DNA from: Lysobacter enzymogenes
GTDB taxonomy: Bacteria; Pseudomonadota; Gammaproteobacteria; Xanthomonadales; Xanthomonadaceae
Length of the DNA stretch: 64,000 nt
Direction: 5' to 3'
NCBI RefSeq assembly: GCF_023617245.1
Contig: NZ_CP067396.1
Coordinates: forward strand, 3,782,001 to 3,846,000
The position numbers and the translations under genes were made by a program. Positions within the stretch are counted from its first letter, which is position 1. Each line of letters starts with the position of its first letter. The notes under the pieces were generated by a model that ran no database searches, had not been told where the DNA came from, and saw only the letters and a list, made by a program, of their open reading frames with translations. Below, in pieces: positions 8,354 through 17,683 of the stretch.

Positions 8354-9882
8354 CGCCGTTCCATCGGCTCGGACTGGCGCCCGACAGCGACGAGCGCGCG
8401 ATCAAGCGCGCGTACGCGCGCGAACTCAAGCGCTGCCGGCCCGACGACGATCCGGACGGGTTCCAGGCGCTCAACGAGGCCTACCAGCAGTGCCTGCGCA
8501 TCGCGGCGCAACGCGCGTTCGCGCTCGCCGCCGCGCAGGACGCGGAAGGCGGCAGCGACGACGCGCAGACCGAAACAGCGGCGCGCGAGATGCCTGGCCC
8601 CGTCGCGCCCGCACCGCCCTCGCCGCCCGCGGCGCCCACGCGCGCACCCGCGCCGGCAGGCGAAGCCGCGCCGCCGCGGCCTCGGCCCGCGCCCGGGTCG
8701 CGGCCCGCAGCGCGCGAGGAACCGCAACACGCCGCCGAGCCGCAACCGCGCTACTTCGACCTGCAAGCCTTCCTCAGCGAACTGTTCGACTTCGCCCAAC
8801 GCCGCCTCACCGTCGACCTGCAACGCTGGCTGCGCGATTGCGAGCCGCTGTACTCGCTGCAACTCAAGCACGCGCTGCGCGCGCCGGTGGCGCATGCGCT
8901 GGCCGAATGCGAACCGCCGCTGGCGCCGGCGGCGACCGACGTCATCGCCGAGTACTTCGATCTGGGCGCGCTGTACGATCCCGATCCGCGCCTGCGCCAT
9001 TGGCTGGCGGTCGCCAGCGACCGCGGCGCGCGCAGCGCCGCGTTCGAGCGCATCCTCGGCGAATACCGCAACGCCCACGACCGGCTGGTCGACCGCTGGC
9101 TGTTCGACGAACTGCAACGGCCGGCGTTGTGGCCGCGGCGCGCGCTGATCGCGCTGATCCCCACGCTGCCGAGCCGCCTGCGCGGCCTGTTGCTGCGTTT
9201 GCAGCGGGTCGGCCCGGAATGGCTGGAGCAGCGCCTCAACCCCGGCGCGGTCGGCTTCTGGCTGCGCGCCTGCGATCCCGAGCGCCTGGATCCGCGCCGC
9301 ATCGCCATCGCCGCCGCGCGCATTCCGCTGTACTACCTGGCCGCGATCTGGTTCCTCTCGATGCTGATGGGCTTCGATCCGGCGCCGCGGGACAACGCCG
9401 CGCGCAACATCGGCCTGGTCTTCGCCGGCTGGGCCGCCGCGGCGCTGGCCTGGATCGGGCTGCGCCGCATGCAGCGCTGGATGGTGCAGCGCATGCGCTG
9501 GGATCCGCTCAGCGCTTACACGCTGGCCCTGCTCGCCGCGTGCGCGGCCTGCGCGTACTGGCTGCCGTTCCAGGCCGCGTTGATCGCCGGCATCGTCGGC
9601 TTCGTGCAGGCGCGTTCGCGCGCCACGCCGGTGCCGGCGATGGTCTGCTTGCTTGTCGCCGCGCTCGCCGCCGTGGCGATAACGCCGCCGGCCGCGCGGG
9701 CTTACGACGCGACGGCGCCGTTGGTCGTCGTCGCCGCCGCGGCGGTGCTGCCGCTGCACGACCTCGCCCTGGCCCGCCGTTTCGGCGTAACGCTGGCCGA
9801 AGTCCGCGCCGGCGCCGGCAAGCTCTGGCGCCTGGCCCAGATCCTGGCGGCGGTGGCCGTGGCCGGTTACCTGCTGCACTGA
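8350..9882 (+). CDS. J-domain-like polytopic membrane protein 2 (HscC partner)
   Basis: 510 aa, overlapping the previous gene by 4 nt (ATGA). N-terminal J-like domain TPFHRLGLAPDSDERAIKRAYARELK, with RPD (CRPDDDPDGFQALNEAYQQ) in place of HPD. A Pro/Ala-rich linker (about residues 75-130) is followed by the shared second domain at 136-210 (FDLQAFLSELFDF...RWLRDCEPLYSLQLKHAL). The C-terminal third has about six hydrophobic segments (for example YYLAAIWFLSMLMGF and LVFAGWAAAALAWIGL), so unlike protein 1 it is polytopic. No enzymatic motif is visible. Role inferred from operon position and homology to its neighbours. Confidence 0.83.
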   Translation: MTPFHRLGLAPDSDERAIKRAYARELKRCRPDDDPDGFQALNEAYQQCLRIAAQRAFALAAAQDAEGGSDDAQTETAAREMPGPVAPAPPSPPAAPTRAPAPAGEAAPPRPRPAPGSRPAAREEPQHAAEPQPRYFDLQAFLSELFDFAQRRLTVDLQRWLRDCEPLYSLQLKHALRAPVAHALAECEPPLAPAATDVIAEYFDLGALYDPDPRLRHWLAVASDRGARSAAFERILGEYRNAHDRLVDRWLFDELQRPALWPRRALIALIPTLPSRLRGLLLRLQRVGPEWLEQRLNPGAVGFWLRACDPERLDPRRIAIAAARIPLYYLAAIWFLSMLMGFDPAPRDNAARNIGLVFAGWAAAALAWIGLRRMQRWMVQRMRWDPLSAYTLALLAACAACAYWLPFQAALIAGIVGFVQARSRATPVPAMVCLLVAALAAVAITPPAARAYDATAPLVVVAAAAVLPLHDLALARRFGVTLAEVRAGAGKLWRLAQILAAVAVAGYLLH

Positions 9883-9893
9883 GCCGAGCCGAC

Positions 9894-11273
9894 ATGACCC
9901 CGCACCAACGCCTGGGAGTGGAGCAAGACGCCGACGAGCGCGCGATCAAGCGCGCCTACGCGCGGGCGCTGCGCGGAACCCGTCCGGACGAGGACGCGCA
10001 GGCCTTCCAGACCTTGCACGAGGCGTATCAGGCCGCGCTGTCGATGCTGCGCCAGGCCGAGTACGAGCGCTGGCTGCAGGAGAGCGAAGCCGAGCCGGAG
10101 CAGGACGAAAGCGCCGAGGCCGACCACGATGCGCCGCCCGCCAGCGCTGCGGAAAGCCGCGTCGATGCGTCGTCGGCTGCCGCAGCCGACGACGCGACCT
10201 TCGCCGGCCACAACGACAACGACAACGACAACGACGGCAACGGCAACGGCAACGGCAACGGCGACGACCGCATCGAACTGTCGATCGACCAGATCGGCAA
10301 CGCCGTCATCCTCGGCGCCTTGCGCCTGTCGCCGGGCGACTACGAAGCCTGGCTGCGCGAATTCCCGCCGCTGTATTCGCTCTACGTCAAGGACGTGATC
10401 GCCCCGCAATTGCCGCGCGCGCTGGCGCAGGCGCCGCAGCTGCCCAGCGCGCAGTTGGAAGCGATCGTGCGCTTCTTCGACCTCGACGCTCTCGGCACGC
10501 TCGACACCCAAGGGCATTGGCTGCTGCATCGCCTGCGCCAGCGCAGCGGCGTCGATTTCGGCGCGTTCCTGGCCGAACTGCGCGAGCGCTGCGCGCACCG
10601 CAATCCGGAGTCGCTGCGCAACTGGCTGATGTATCGCGAAGAGGTGCGCGACCCGGACCTGCGCGACTATGTCGGCGCGCTGCTGTATCGCGAGCTGGAA
10701 GCCGGCCGCGGCGCCTCGACGCTGCCGCCCGACGCCATGCAGCTGGTCTGCGAGTTCTTCGCTTACCCCGAGAACGACCCGCTGCGCCTGCGCAACAACG
10801 CGTTGTGGGCGCTGACGCACGAAGACGCGCGCGCGTTCGGGCATCCCTCGCCGAAAGTGGTCGAGGAACTCAAGCGGCCGTACTCGCCGTGGCGCGCGCT
10901 GAGAGTGGCGACGCTGCAATCGGAACTGTCGCGCGCCGTCGCCCGCCTCGGCGGCCAGTTGCGCCAGGCCTGCGGCGAACTGCCGGCGTCGATCGATCCG
11001 CGCCAATACCTGTTCCATGCGCGCCTGGCCTATCGCGGCTACTGGGGACCGTGGCGCTGGGCGATCTACCTGCTGCGCACCGCGCTGGTGCTGTTGCCGC
11101 TGTGCTGGTTCACCGACCTGGAACTGGCCGCCTCCTGCGCCGGCGGCGTGCTGCTGGCGCAGGTCGGCTGGCTGGCCTACGACAGCCTGTTCGGCCATGG
11201 CCCGGCGCCGCCGCGGCCGATCCGGCCCGCCGCGCGCGAGCCGGATCCAGACAGCGCCGGCGACCCGGCCTGA
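9894..11273 (+). CDS. J-domain-like membrane protein 3 (HscC partner)
   Basis: 459 aa, 11 nt after the preceding stop. J-like N-terminus TPHQRLGVEQDADERAIKRAYARAL with RPD (TRPDEDAQAFQTLHEAYQ) instead of HPD, followed by an acidic stretch. Residues about 106-124 are an NDNDND...GNGNGN run encoded by GACAAC and GGCAAC hexamers. The shared second domain follows (about 128-200: YEAWLREFPPLYSLYVKDVIAPQL...IVRFFDLD), then a large helical region, and near the C-terminus one or two hydrophobic segments (WAIYLLRTALVLLPLCWF, AASCAGGVLLAQVGWLAY). Last gene of the hscC operon. The 324-nt gap to 11597 holds only GC-rich hairpin-prone sequence and no clear gene or T-tailed terminator. Confidence 0.83.
   Translation: MTPHQRLGVEQDADERAIKRAYARALRGTRPDEDAQAFQTLHEAYQAALSMLRQAEYERWLQESEAEPEQDESAEADHDAPPASAAESRVDASSAAAADDATFAGHNDNDNDNDGNGNGNGNGDDRIELSIDQIGNAVILGALRLSPGDYEAWLREFPPLYSLYVKDVIAPQLPRALAQAPQLPSAQLEAIVRFFDLDALGTLDTQGHWLLHRLRQRSGVDFGAFLAELRERCAHRNPESLRNWLMYREEVRDPDLRDYVGALLYRELEAGRGASTLPPDAMQLVCEFFAYPENDPLRLRNNALWALTHEDARAFGHPSPKVVEELKRPYSPWRALRVATLQSELSRAVARLGGQLRQACGELPASIDPRQYLFHARLAYRGYWGPWRWAIYLLRTALVLLPLCWFTDLELAASCAGGVLLAQVGWLAYDSLFGHGPAPPRPIRPAAREPDPDSAGDPA
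10211..10269 (+). repeat. Hexanucleotide (GACAAC/GGCAAC) repeat within a gene
   Basis: Tandem 6-mers that change from GACAAC to GGCAAC units, inside the third J-like gene. They are in frame and encode alternating Asn-Asp and Asn-Gly. Loss or gain of a unit would keep frame. Similar hexamers occur in non-coding DNA at about 17096 (opposite strand) and 18965. Confidence 0.8.
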
Positions 11274-11597
11274 GCGTTTCCGCAGCGCCCGAACGCCAGC
11301 CTCGATCGGTGGTGGCCGCCTCGCCCGATGCGACCACGGCGCAGCGCACCGCATTCATCGATCTGAAATATTTCTTAATCACTGTCGTGCGTGCGCGCGT
11401 TCGCGCGCGCGCCGCGAACGTGCGCACGCGTGCGCCGCAAGGCCGCGCGCGAGGGGTCGAAACTGAATCCGCACAGGCCTTCGCGGCCGCGCCGAAACGG
11501 TGAGATTCATCACAGTGGGCACTTCGTATCAGCGTGTTAGGCTCCAAAGTTCACGCGTGTCATCACCTGATCCCCCGACTTTGAGGACCACCGCGTC

Positions 11598-12212
11598 ATG
11601 GCCATCTTCAACCAGCCCGCACCGCCCAAGCGCGACACTCCGCTGCCGCCGCTGCAGCCGGAAACCGCTCTCAAGAAAGAACCCGACACGGCCAACGAAT
11701 TCAGCTTCGGCCAGCCCAGCGCGCCGACGCCGGCGCCGATCAGCGCGCCCGCGCAGGCGCCCGCGCCGCAGCAGCGTCCGGCCGAAGCGCGCGAGACCGC
11801 CAAGGAATCGCTGATCGCCGCCGACCTCACCATCGAGGGCAAGATCCACGGCGCCGGCCACATCCGCATCGCCGGCCGCTTCAAGGGCGACGTGCAGGTC
11901 GACGGCGACCTTACCGTCGAACTCGGCGCCAAGGTCAACGGCGGCGTGCGCGCGCGCAAGGTGGTGATCGCGGGCGAACTGGAAGGCAACATCGATTCGG
12001 CCCAGCGCGTGGAGCTGCTGGAGAGCGGCGTGGTGGTCGGCGACGTCAAGGCCGGCACCGTCACCGTCGCCGCCGGCGCGCGCGTGCGCGGCCAGGTCGA
12101 GTTCGGTTGGGAAGACAGCGGCAAGTCGGTGGCGCGCAACGACAAGAGCGACAAGAACGACAACGGCAAGTCCGACAAGGGCGGCAAGGCGGAGACCGGC
12201 GCCGACTCATGA
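11598..12212 (+). CDS. Bactofilin (polymer-forming cytoskeletal protein)
   Basis: 204 aa. A Pro/Ala-rich disordered N-terminus (about 1-68) precedes a bactofilin beta-helix domain (about 70-178) with regular repeats: IEGKIHGAGHIRIAGRFKGDVQVDGDL, KVNGGVRARKVVIAGELEG, GVVVGDVKAGTVTVAAGARVRG. A charged Lys/Asp/Ser tail follows. Bactofilins self-assemble without nucleotide into filaments that scaffold cell-wall enzymes, stalks or chromosome partition machinery. The start at 11598 follows GAGGACC. Its stop overlaps the next ATG by 4 nt, so it is co-translated with the zinc-ribbon protein. Cellular role here is unknown. Confidence 0.92.
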   Translation: MAIFNQPAPPKRDTPLPPLQPETALKKEPDTANEFSFGQPSAPTPAPISAPAQAPAPQQRPAEARETAKESLIAADLTIEGKIHGAGHIRIAGRFKGDVQVDGDLTVELGAKVNGGVRARKVVIAGELEGNIDSAQRVELLESGVVVGDVKAGTVTVAAGARVRGQVEFGWEDSGKSVARNDKSDKNDNGKSDKGGKAETGADS

Positions 12213-12583
12213 GCGCGCAACGCCAGGGCATGCCCGGGGCGACGCGCGTTTGTCCGCACTGCAAGGCGACGATCCTGGAATCGGCGAGCGTGTGCCCGGC
12301 CTGCCGGCACCACCTGCGCTTCGATTCCGACGCCAACGCGCTGGCGGCGAAACGGTTCTCGCCGCTGCGCGTGGAAGGCAGCATCCGCCACCCGCCCAGC
12401 GACGGCGCGTGGGAGTATTCGATGGTGTTGTCGATCAAGAACGACCGCGGCGAGGAGATCACCCGCCAGGTCGTCGGCGTGGGTGCGCTGTTCTCCGGGG
12501 AGGAGCGCACCTTCACCCTCTCGGTCGAAGCGTTCGAAGCGGTCGGATACAAGGCCGCCGGCAAGGGCCGGCTGCGCCGCTGA
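12209..12583 (+). CDS. Zinc-ribbon protein of unknown function, bactofilin-linked
   Basis: 124 aa with an N-terminal zinc ribbon made of two CxxC knuckles (CPHC near residue 15, CPAC near residue 29), followed by HHLRF. The rest (about 45-120) looks like a small beta-rich domain: FSPLRVEGSIRHP...WEYSMVLSIKNDRGEEITRQVVGVGAL...ERTFTLSVEAFE. It overlaps the bactofilin stop by 4 nt, implying translational coupling and possibly a bactofilin-binding or adaptor role; that is inference from position. No signal peptide or membrane segment is visible. I do not recognise the C-terminal domain. Confidence 0.8.
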   Translation: MSAQRQGMPGATRVCPHCKATILESASVCPACRHHLRFDSDANALAAKRFSPLRVEGSIRHPPSDGAWEYSMVLSIKNDRGEEITRQVVGVGALFSGEERTFTLSVEAFEAVGYKAAGKGRLRR

Positions 12584-12625
12584 GCGGCGGCGCGGCGGCG
12601 GTGTCATAGGAAAGGATCCCTCACG

Positions 12626-13165
12626 ATGTCGGAACCCGCATCGCTGTACGCCCGTTTCACCCTCAGCCACGAGCAGTACGAAGCGTTCATGAACTCCGCG
12701 CCGGCGCGTCCGGCCGGTTTCGCCGATTGGCAATCCTGGTTCGACCGCCGCGAAATGAGCGGCGGCAGCCGCGTGCCGCCGGAGATCCTCGCCGACCTGG
12801 ACGCCGCCAGCGTGGCCGAGGTCATCAAGGCCTGGCGCGAGGACGCCTGGACCGGCACGCCGCCGGTGGAGTACGACGAGATCCGCCGCACCCTGCGCAT
12901 CGCCATGCTGCAGGCGTCGGAGAACTACCACGAGATGCTGCGGCTGCTGACGCCGCTGCGCGGCGCGGCGCGGTTCAACGAGCCGGGCGCGGACGATTTC
13001 GTGGTGATCCTGGACTTTCTCTGGGACGAGCAGGCGATCGAGGCCTATGTGCGCTTCGGCGACGGCGGCAGCCGCTTCGACGAGGACTGCGCGCCGGAGC
13101 ACCTGGAGGAGGCGCGCACGTACCTGCGCGAGGCCCTGGACTATCTGCAGAGCCGCGCGGGTTGA
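12626..13165 (+). CDS. Conserved-looking protein of unknown function
   Basis: 179 aa, soluble and acidic, with no signal peptide or membrane segment. GGAAAGGA lies about 10 nt before the ATG. Trp- and Glu-rich segments such as FADWQSWFDRREM, VAEVIKAWREDAW and EYDEIRRTLRIAML suggest an alpha-helical fold. The last part, FVVILDFLWDEQAIEAYVRFGDGGSRF, could be a strand-helix unit. Same strand as the bactofilin pair, 42 nt further on, so it may belong to that operon. I do not recognise the family. Confidence 0.7.
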   Translation: MSEPASLYARFTLSHEQYEAFMNSAPARPAGFADWQSWFDRREMSGGSRVPPEILADLDAASVAEVIKAWREDAWTGTPPVEYDEIRRTLRIAMLQASENYHEMLRLLTPLRGAARFNEPGADDFVVILDFLWDEQAIEAYVRFGDGGSRFDEDCAPEHLEEARTYLREALDYLQSRAG

Positions 13166-13235
13166 GCGACGCGGCCCCGCGCGTTCCGATGCGCAAGCGC
13201 GGGGCCCGCCCCACCGAGCCCGCTAGGAGCGCTGG

Positions 13236-13604
13236 ATGCCCGAACCGATCTATCTGTTGATCCTGGCGGCGTGGTCGCCGCCGCTGATCCTGGCGCTCGC
13301 GCGCCTGGGGTTCGGCCGCTACGGCGTGATCGTGCATGCACTGGCGCTGGCGGCGACGCTCGCCGTCGTTTACGCCGCCCTGCGCCTGTGCCTGGCGCCG
13401 CTGCGCGAACCCGGGACGGAGCAGGCGTTCGCATCGGTCGACACGATCGTGCGCCAGGTCGATTACTGGTGGGCGGTGTACCTGTTCGAACAGGCCTGGC
13501 CGGCGCTCGCGGCGGGGTACTTCGTCGTGTGCTGGCTGCTCGCCCTGCCCTTCGCGCTGCGGCTGAGGCGGCAACGCATCGCCGCCGCGCCGCGCGAAAC
13601 CTAA
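13236..13604 (+). CDS. Small membrane protein of unknown function
   Basis: 122 aa with three predicted hydrophobic segments: IYLLILAAWSPPLILAL, VIVHALALAATLAVVYAAL and AALAAGYFVVCWLLALPFAL. The polar loop between the last two contains VRQVDYWWAVYLFEQ. The C-terminus is short and Arg-rich. TAGGAGCG lies upstream of the ATG. Its stop codon overlaps the convergent feoB-linked gene by 4 nt (CTAA shared at 13601-13604), so the two transcripts must overlap. No family recognised. Confidence 0.65.
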   Translation: MPEPIYLLILAAWSPPLILALARLGFGRYGVIVHALALAATLAVVYAALRLCLAPLREPGTEQAFASVDTIVRQVDYWWAVYLFEQAWPALAAGYFVVCWLLALPFALRLRRQRIAAAPRET

Positions 13605-13843
13605 TCCGACGGCCCGCAGCTGTCGCAGCCGCCGCAATTCGGCCCGCTCGCGCGCGCCGGCGGGGCGATGCGTTTGCCCAGGCTGCGCAACCACGGCGGC
13701 CGGCCTTCGCGCACCAACGGCAGCGCGCAGGCGATGCGCAAGCGCCTCACCGCGCCGGGGAATTGCTTGCGCGCGACCACGATCGCGCTGACCAGCACCG
13801 CGATCGCGATCGCCACGTATTGCGCGAACAGTCCGGCGCTCAT
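13601..13843 (-). CDS. FeoB-associated Cys-rich membrane protein
   Basis: 80 aa, the third gene of the feo operon, 10 nt after the feoB stop. One N-terminal transmembrane segment (FAQYVAIAIAVLVSAIVVA), then a basic stretch (KKQ-type, RRLRIACALPLVREG), and a C-terminal Cys cluster NCGGCDSCG (CxxCxxC). This layout matches the small Cys-rich proteins often encoded beside feoB; their role in Fe(II) uptake is poorly defined, with suggestions of iron or redox sensing and FeoB stabilisation. The position supports a feoC-like function but there is no winged helix as in enterobacterial FeoC. Confidence 0.8.
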   Translation of the reverse strand: MSAGLFAQYVAIAIAVLVSAIVVARKQFPGAVRRLRIACALPLVREGRPPWLRSLGKRIAPPARASGPNCGGCDSCGPSD

Positions 13844-13853
13844 CGTTGCCTCC

Positions 13854-15742
<1,889 letters not shown>

Positions 15743-15746
<4 letters not shown>

Positions 15747-15997
15747 GCCGCACCCTCCGCCGACAGCGGCTTGACCCGCACCCGCGCCGCTTCGCTGCGG
15801 CGCAAGGCGAACCGGGTGTAGCCGATCTGCACCAGCAACGGCTCGGCGGCGACGGGGCCGGCGGCCATCACTTCGACCCGCTCGCCGGCGACGAAGCCGA
15901 GTTCGCGCAGGCGTCTTGCGATGGTGTCGTTGGGCGCTTGGTCATCGACGGTCTCGACCGTGGCCGCGATACGGCGCGGCAATTCGGACAGCTTCAA
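15743..15997 (-). CDS. feoA: Ferrous iron transport protein A
   Basis: Small SH3-like cytoplasmic protein needed for FeoB activity. I place the start at the TTG at 15997 (M-KLSELPRRIAATVE), giving 84 aa. AGGAAG lies 7 nt upstream, and the family usually starts at this point and has 75-85 residues. The longer reading from the ATG at 16045 would put the first codons inside the Fur-box-like palindrome (16028-16046), which makes it unlikely. The FeoA core follows: ARRLRELGFVAGERVEVMAAGPV...LLVQIGYTRFALRRSEA. Overlaps feoB by 4 nt. Confidence 0.9.
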
Positions 15998-16027
15998 GGG
16001 GCGGCTTCCTACGAAGGTGGCGTCCCA

Positions 16028-16046
16028 AATGGGAATTGTTCTCATT
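16028..16046. promoter_or_regulatory. Fur-box-like operator of the feo operon
   Basis: On the minus strand the 19-mer reads AATGAGAACAATTCCCATT, a good match to the AATGAGAATnATTCTCATT form of the Fur box. It lies 31 nt upstream of the proposed feoA TTG start and 78 nt from the divergent liuC gene. It predicts iron-repressed feoAB expression, which is the rule for this operon in other bacteria. Confidence 0.75.
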
Positions 16047-16123
16047 CTAGCACCGACCGCCGTACAGGGGCGGAGGGATCAAGCTGAACGGTATCATTCG
16101 GCCAACTCTCACAAACTTCCCCC

Positions 16124-16912
16124 ATGCCGATGAACCACCCGCTGCTGAACCTGCGCGACGGTCCGGTCGCCCGCCTGCGCCTGAACCGCCCCGAGCTGCA
16201 CAACGCCTTCGACGCGGTGCTGATCGCCGCCCTGACCGGCGCCCTGGAGGCCGCCGGCGCCGACCCGGGCGTGCGGGTGGTGGTGATCGAGGGCGAAGGC
16301 GCCTCGTTCTCGGCCGGCGCCGACCTCAACTGGATGCGCGGCATGGCCCAGGCCAGCGAGGCGGACAACCGCGAGGATTCGCTGGCGCTGGCGCGGCTGA
16401 TGCGCACCCTCAACGAGCTGCCCAAGCCGACCGTCGCCCGCGTCCACGGCGCGGCCTTCGGCGGCGGCGTCGGCCTGGTGGCCTGTTGCGACATCGCCAT
16501 CGCCGCGCCGGAGGCCAAGTTCGGCCTGACCGAGAGCAAGCTGGGGCTGCTGCCGGCGGTGATTTCGCCGTACGTGATCGAAGCCATCGGCGCGCGCCAG
16601 GCGCGGCGCTGGTTCGCCACCGCGGAGATCTTCGAGGCGGCCACTGCGCAGGCGATCGGCCTGCTGCATCAGGTGGTGCCGAACTATCGCCTGGACGAAG
16701 CGGTGGACAAGCAGATCGCGCTGCTGCTGAAAGCCGGCCCGCACGCGGCGGCGACGGCGAAGGCGCTGGTGCGGCGGGTCGCCGGCGAACGCGACGGGGC
16801 GCGGCTGGACCAGGACAACGCGGCGCTGATCGCGTCGTTGCGGGTGTCGGCGGAAGGCCAGGAGGGTTTGTCGGCGTTTCTCGACAAGCGCAAGCCCGGC
16901 TGGGTCGAGTAA
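16124..16912 (+). CDS. liuC: Methylglutaconyl-CoA hydratase (enoyl-CoA hydratase family)
   Basis: Crotonase-fold protein of 262 aa. The oxyanion-hole segments are seen as GASFSAGADLNWM (about 60-75) and HGAAFGGGVGLVACCDIAIA (about 107-126), followed by FGLTESKLGLLPAVISPYV carrying the catalytic Glu region. The sequence type (PELHNAFDAVLIAAL near the N-terminus, SPYVIEAIGARQARRWF) fits LiuC, which hydrates 3-methylglutaconyl-CoA to HMG-CoA. Its pathway neighbours are liuB (4009), liuD (19297) and liuE (22197). An IS30 element and repeats now separate it from liuD. Exact substrate within the crotonase family is inferred from context. Confidence 0.87.
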   Translation: MPMNHPLLNLRDGPVARLRLNRPELHNAFDAVLIAALTGALEAAGADPGVRVVVIEGEGASFSAGADLNWMRGMAQASEADNREDSLALARLMRTLNELPKPTVARVHGAAFGGGVGLVACCDIAIAAPEAKFGLTESKLGLLPAVISPYVIEAIGARQARRWFATAEIFEAATAQAIGLLHQVVPNYRLDEAVDKQIALLLKAGPHAAATAKALVRRVAGERDGARLDQDNAALIASLRVSAEGQEGLSAFLDKRKPGWVE

Positions 16913-16995
16913 GGCGCGGCGGCAGGTTGCTCGCTGCCGCGGGCGTAGGTTGCCGGCATTCGGCGGCGTGTCGGCTTTCGCCGTAGTCCGATTGC

Positions 16996-17126
16996 CGCGG
17001 TCGCGGCTTGCGCAGCTCCTACAGGGCTTCGGCCACGGCGACCGCAGCCCGCCTGTCGTCATTCCGGCGAAAGCCGGAATCCATTTTGATTCGTTGTTGC
17101 CGTTGCCGTTGCCGTTGCTGTTGCCT
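16996..17126. repeat. Family C and B repeat copies plus GTTGCC hexamer run
   Basis: A family C arm (about 16996-17024, CGCGGTCGCGGCTTGCGCAG-type) is followed by a family B hairpin, ATTCCGGC-GAAA-GCCGGAAT (17061-17080), and by a run of TTGCCG-type hexamers (17096-17126). All lie in the 818-nt gap after liuC, which contains no convincing gene before the transposase. Confidence 0.8.
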
Positions 17127-17179
17127 TCGCTCGTGCTCGCCCCCGAGCCCGATGCAGTCGTCCCGCAGCCCCGGAGGGC

Positions 17180-17350
17180 GTGCGCATGGATGCGCACGCG
17201 CGCCATGGGACAGGATGTCCCTTATGGCGCGGCCCCGCGCCACTTTCGAGCCCTAGTGGCTCTTGATCCGAAAAAACAAGGCCTTTTCTTTGGTTACTTT
17301 CTTTGTGGCTTAAGACAAAGAAAGTGACCCGGCCGCTTGCGGACGGAAGC
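17180..17350. repeat. Family D repeat element, intact copy
   Basis: Composite element: palindromic GCGCATGGATGCGC-type part, then CCCTAGTGGCTCTTGATC, then TTTCTTTGGTTACTTTCTTTG, a hairpin ACTTTCTTTGT...ACAAAGAAAGT, and finally GGCCGCTTGCGGACGGAAGC. An inverted copy lies at 17626-17683 plus 18801-18920, split by the IS30 element. No open frame of interest. Confidence 0.7.
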
Positions 17351-17417
17351 TCTTGATCGTCGCTTCTCGTCACGCGGACGCACACACAAAGACGAACCCC
17401 ATCGCGGCACGCCCCCT

Positions 17418-17560
17418 GTAGGAGCGGCGCAAGCCGCGACCGCGCCATCGCAAACGCAGTGAAAGTTTCGCCTTGGTTGCGTTGCCGCGGTCGCGGCTCG
17501 CGCCGCTCCTACAGTCGGATACGCAACCCCACGTCCGTCATTCCGGCGAAAGCCGGAACC
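17418..17560. repeat. Family C inverted pair followed by family B hairpin
   Basis: TGTAGGAGCGGCGCAAGCCG (17418 on) and its inverted partner ending CGCCGCTCCTACA (17486-17513) form a head-to-head pair. A family B hairpin (17540-17558, ATTCCGGCGAAAGCCGGAA) follows. Intergenic. Confidence 0.8.
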
Positions 17561-17625
17561 CATGTTGACGTTGCTGTTTCTTTCGCCGTTACCGATGTCT
17601 CGCGCGACGACAAGCCACCATCAAA

Positions 17626-17683
17626 AGCTTTCGTCCGCAAGCGGCCGAGCTACTTTCTTTTGTCAGCGCGACAAAAGAAAGTA
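17626..17683. repeat. Family D repeat, left half, interrupted by IS30
   Basis: AAGCTTTCGTCCGCAAGCGG and a perfect 14-bp hairpin (TACTTTCTTTTGTC, loop AGCGC, GACAAAAGAAAGTA; 17651-17683). This is the inverted equivalent of the end of the intact copy at 17180-17350. The expected continuation ACCAAAGAAAA resumes at 18801, after the insertion sequence. Confidence 0.75.
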
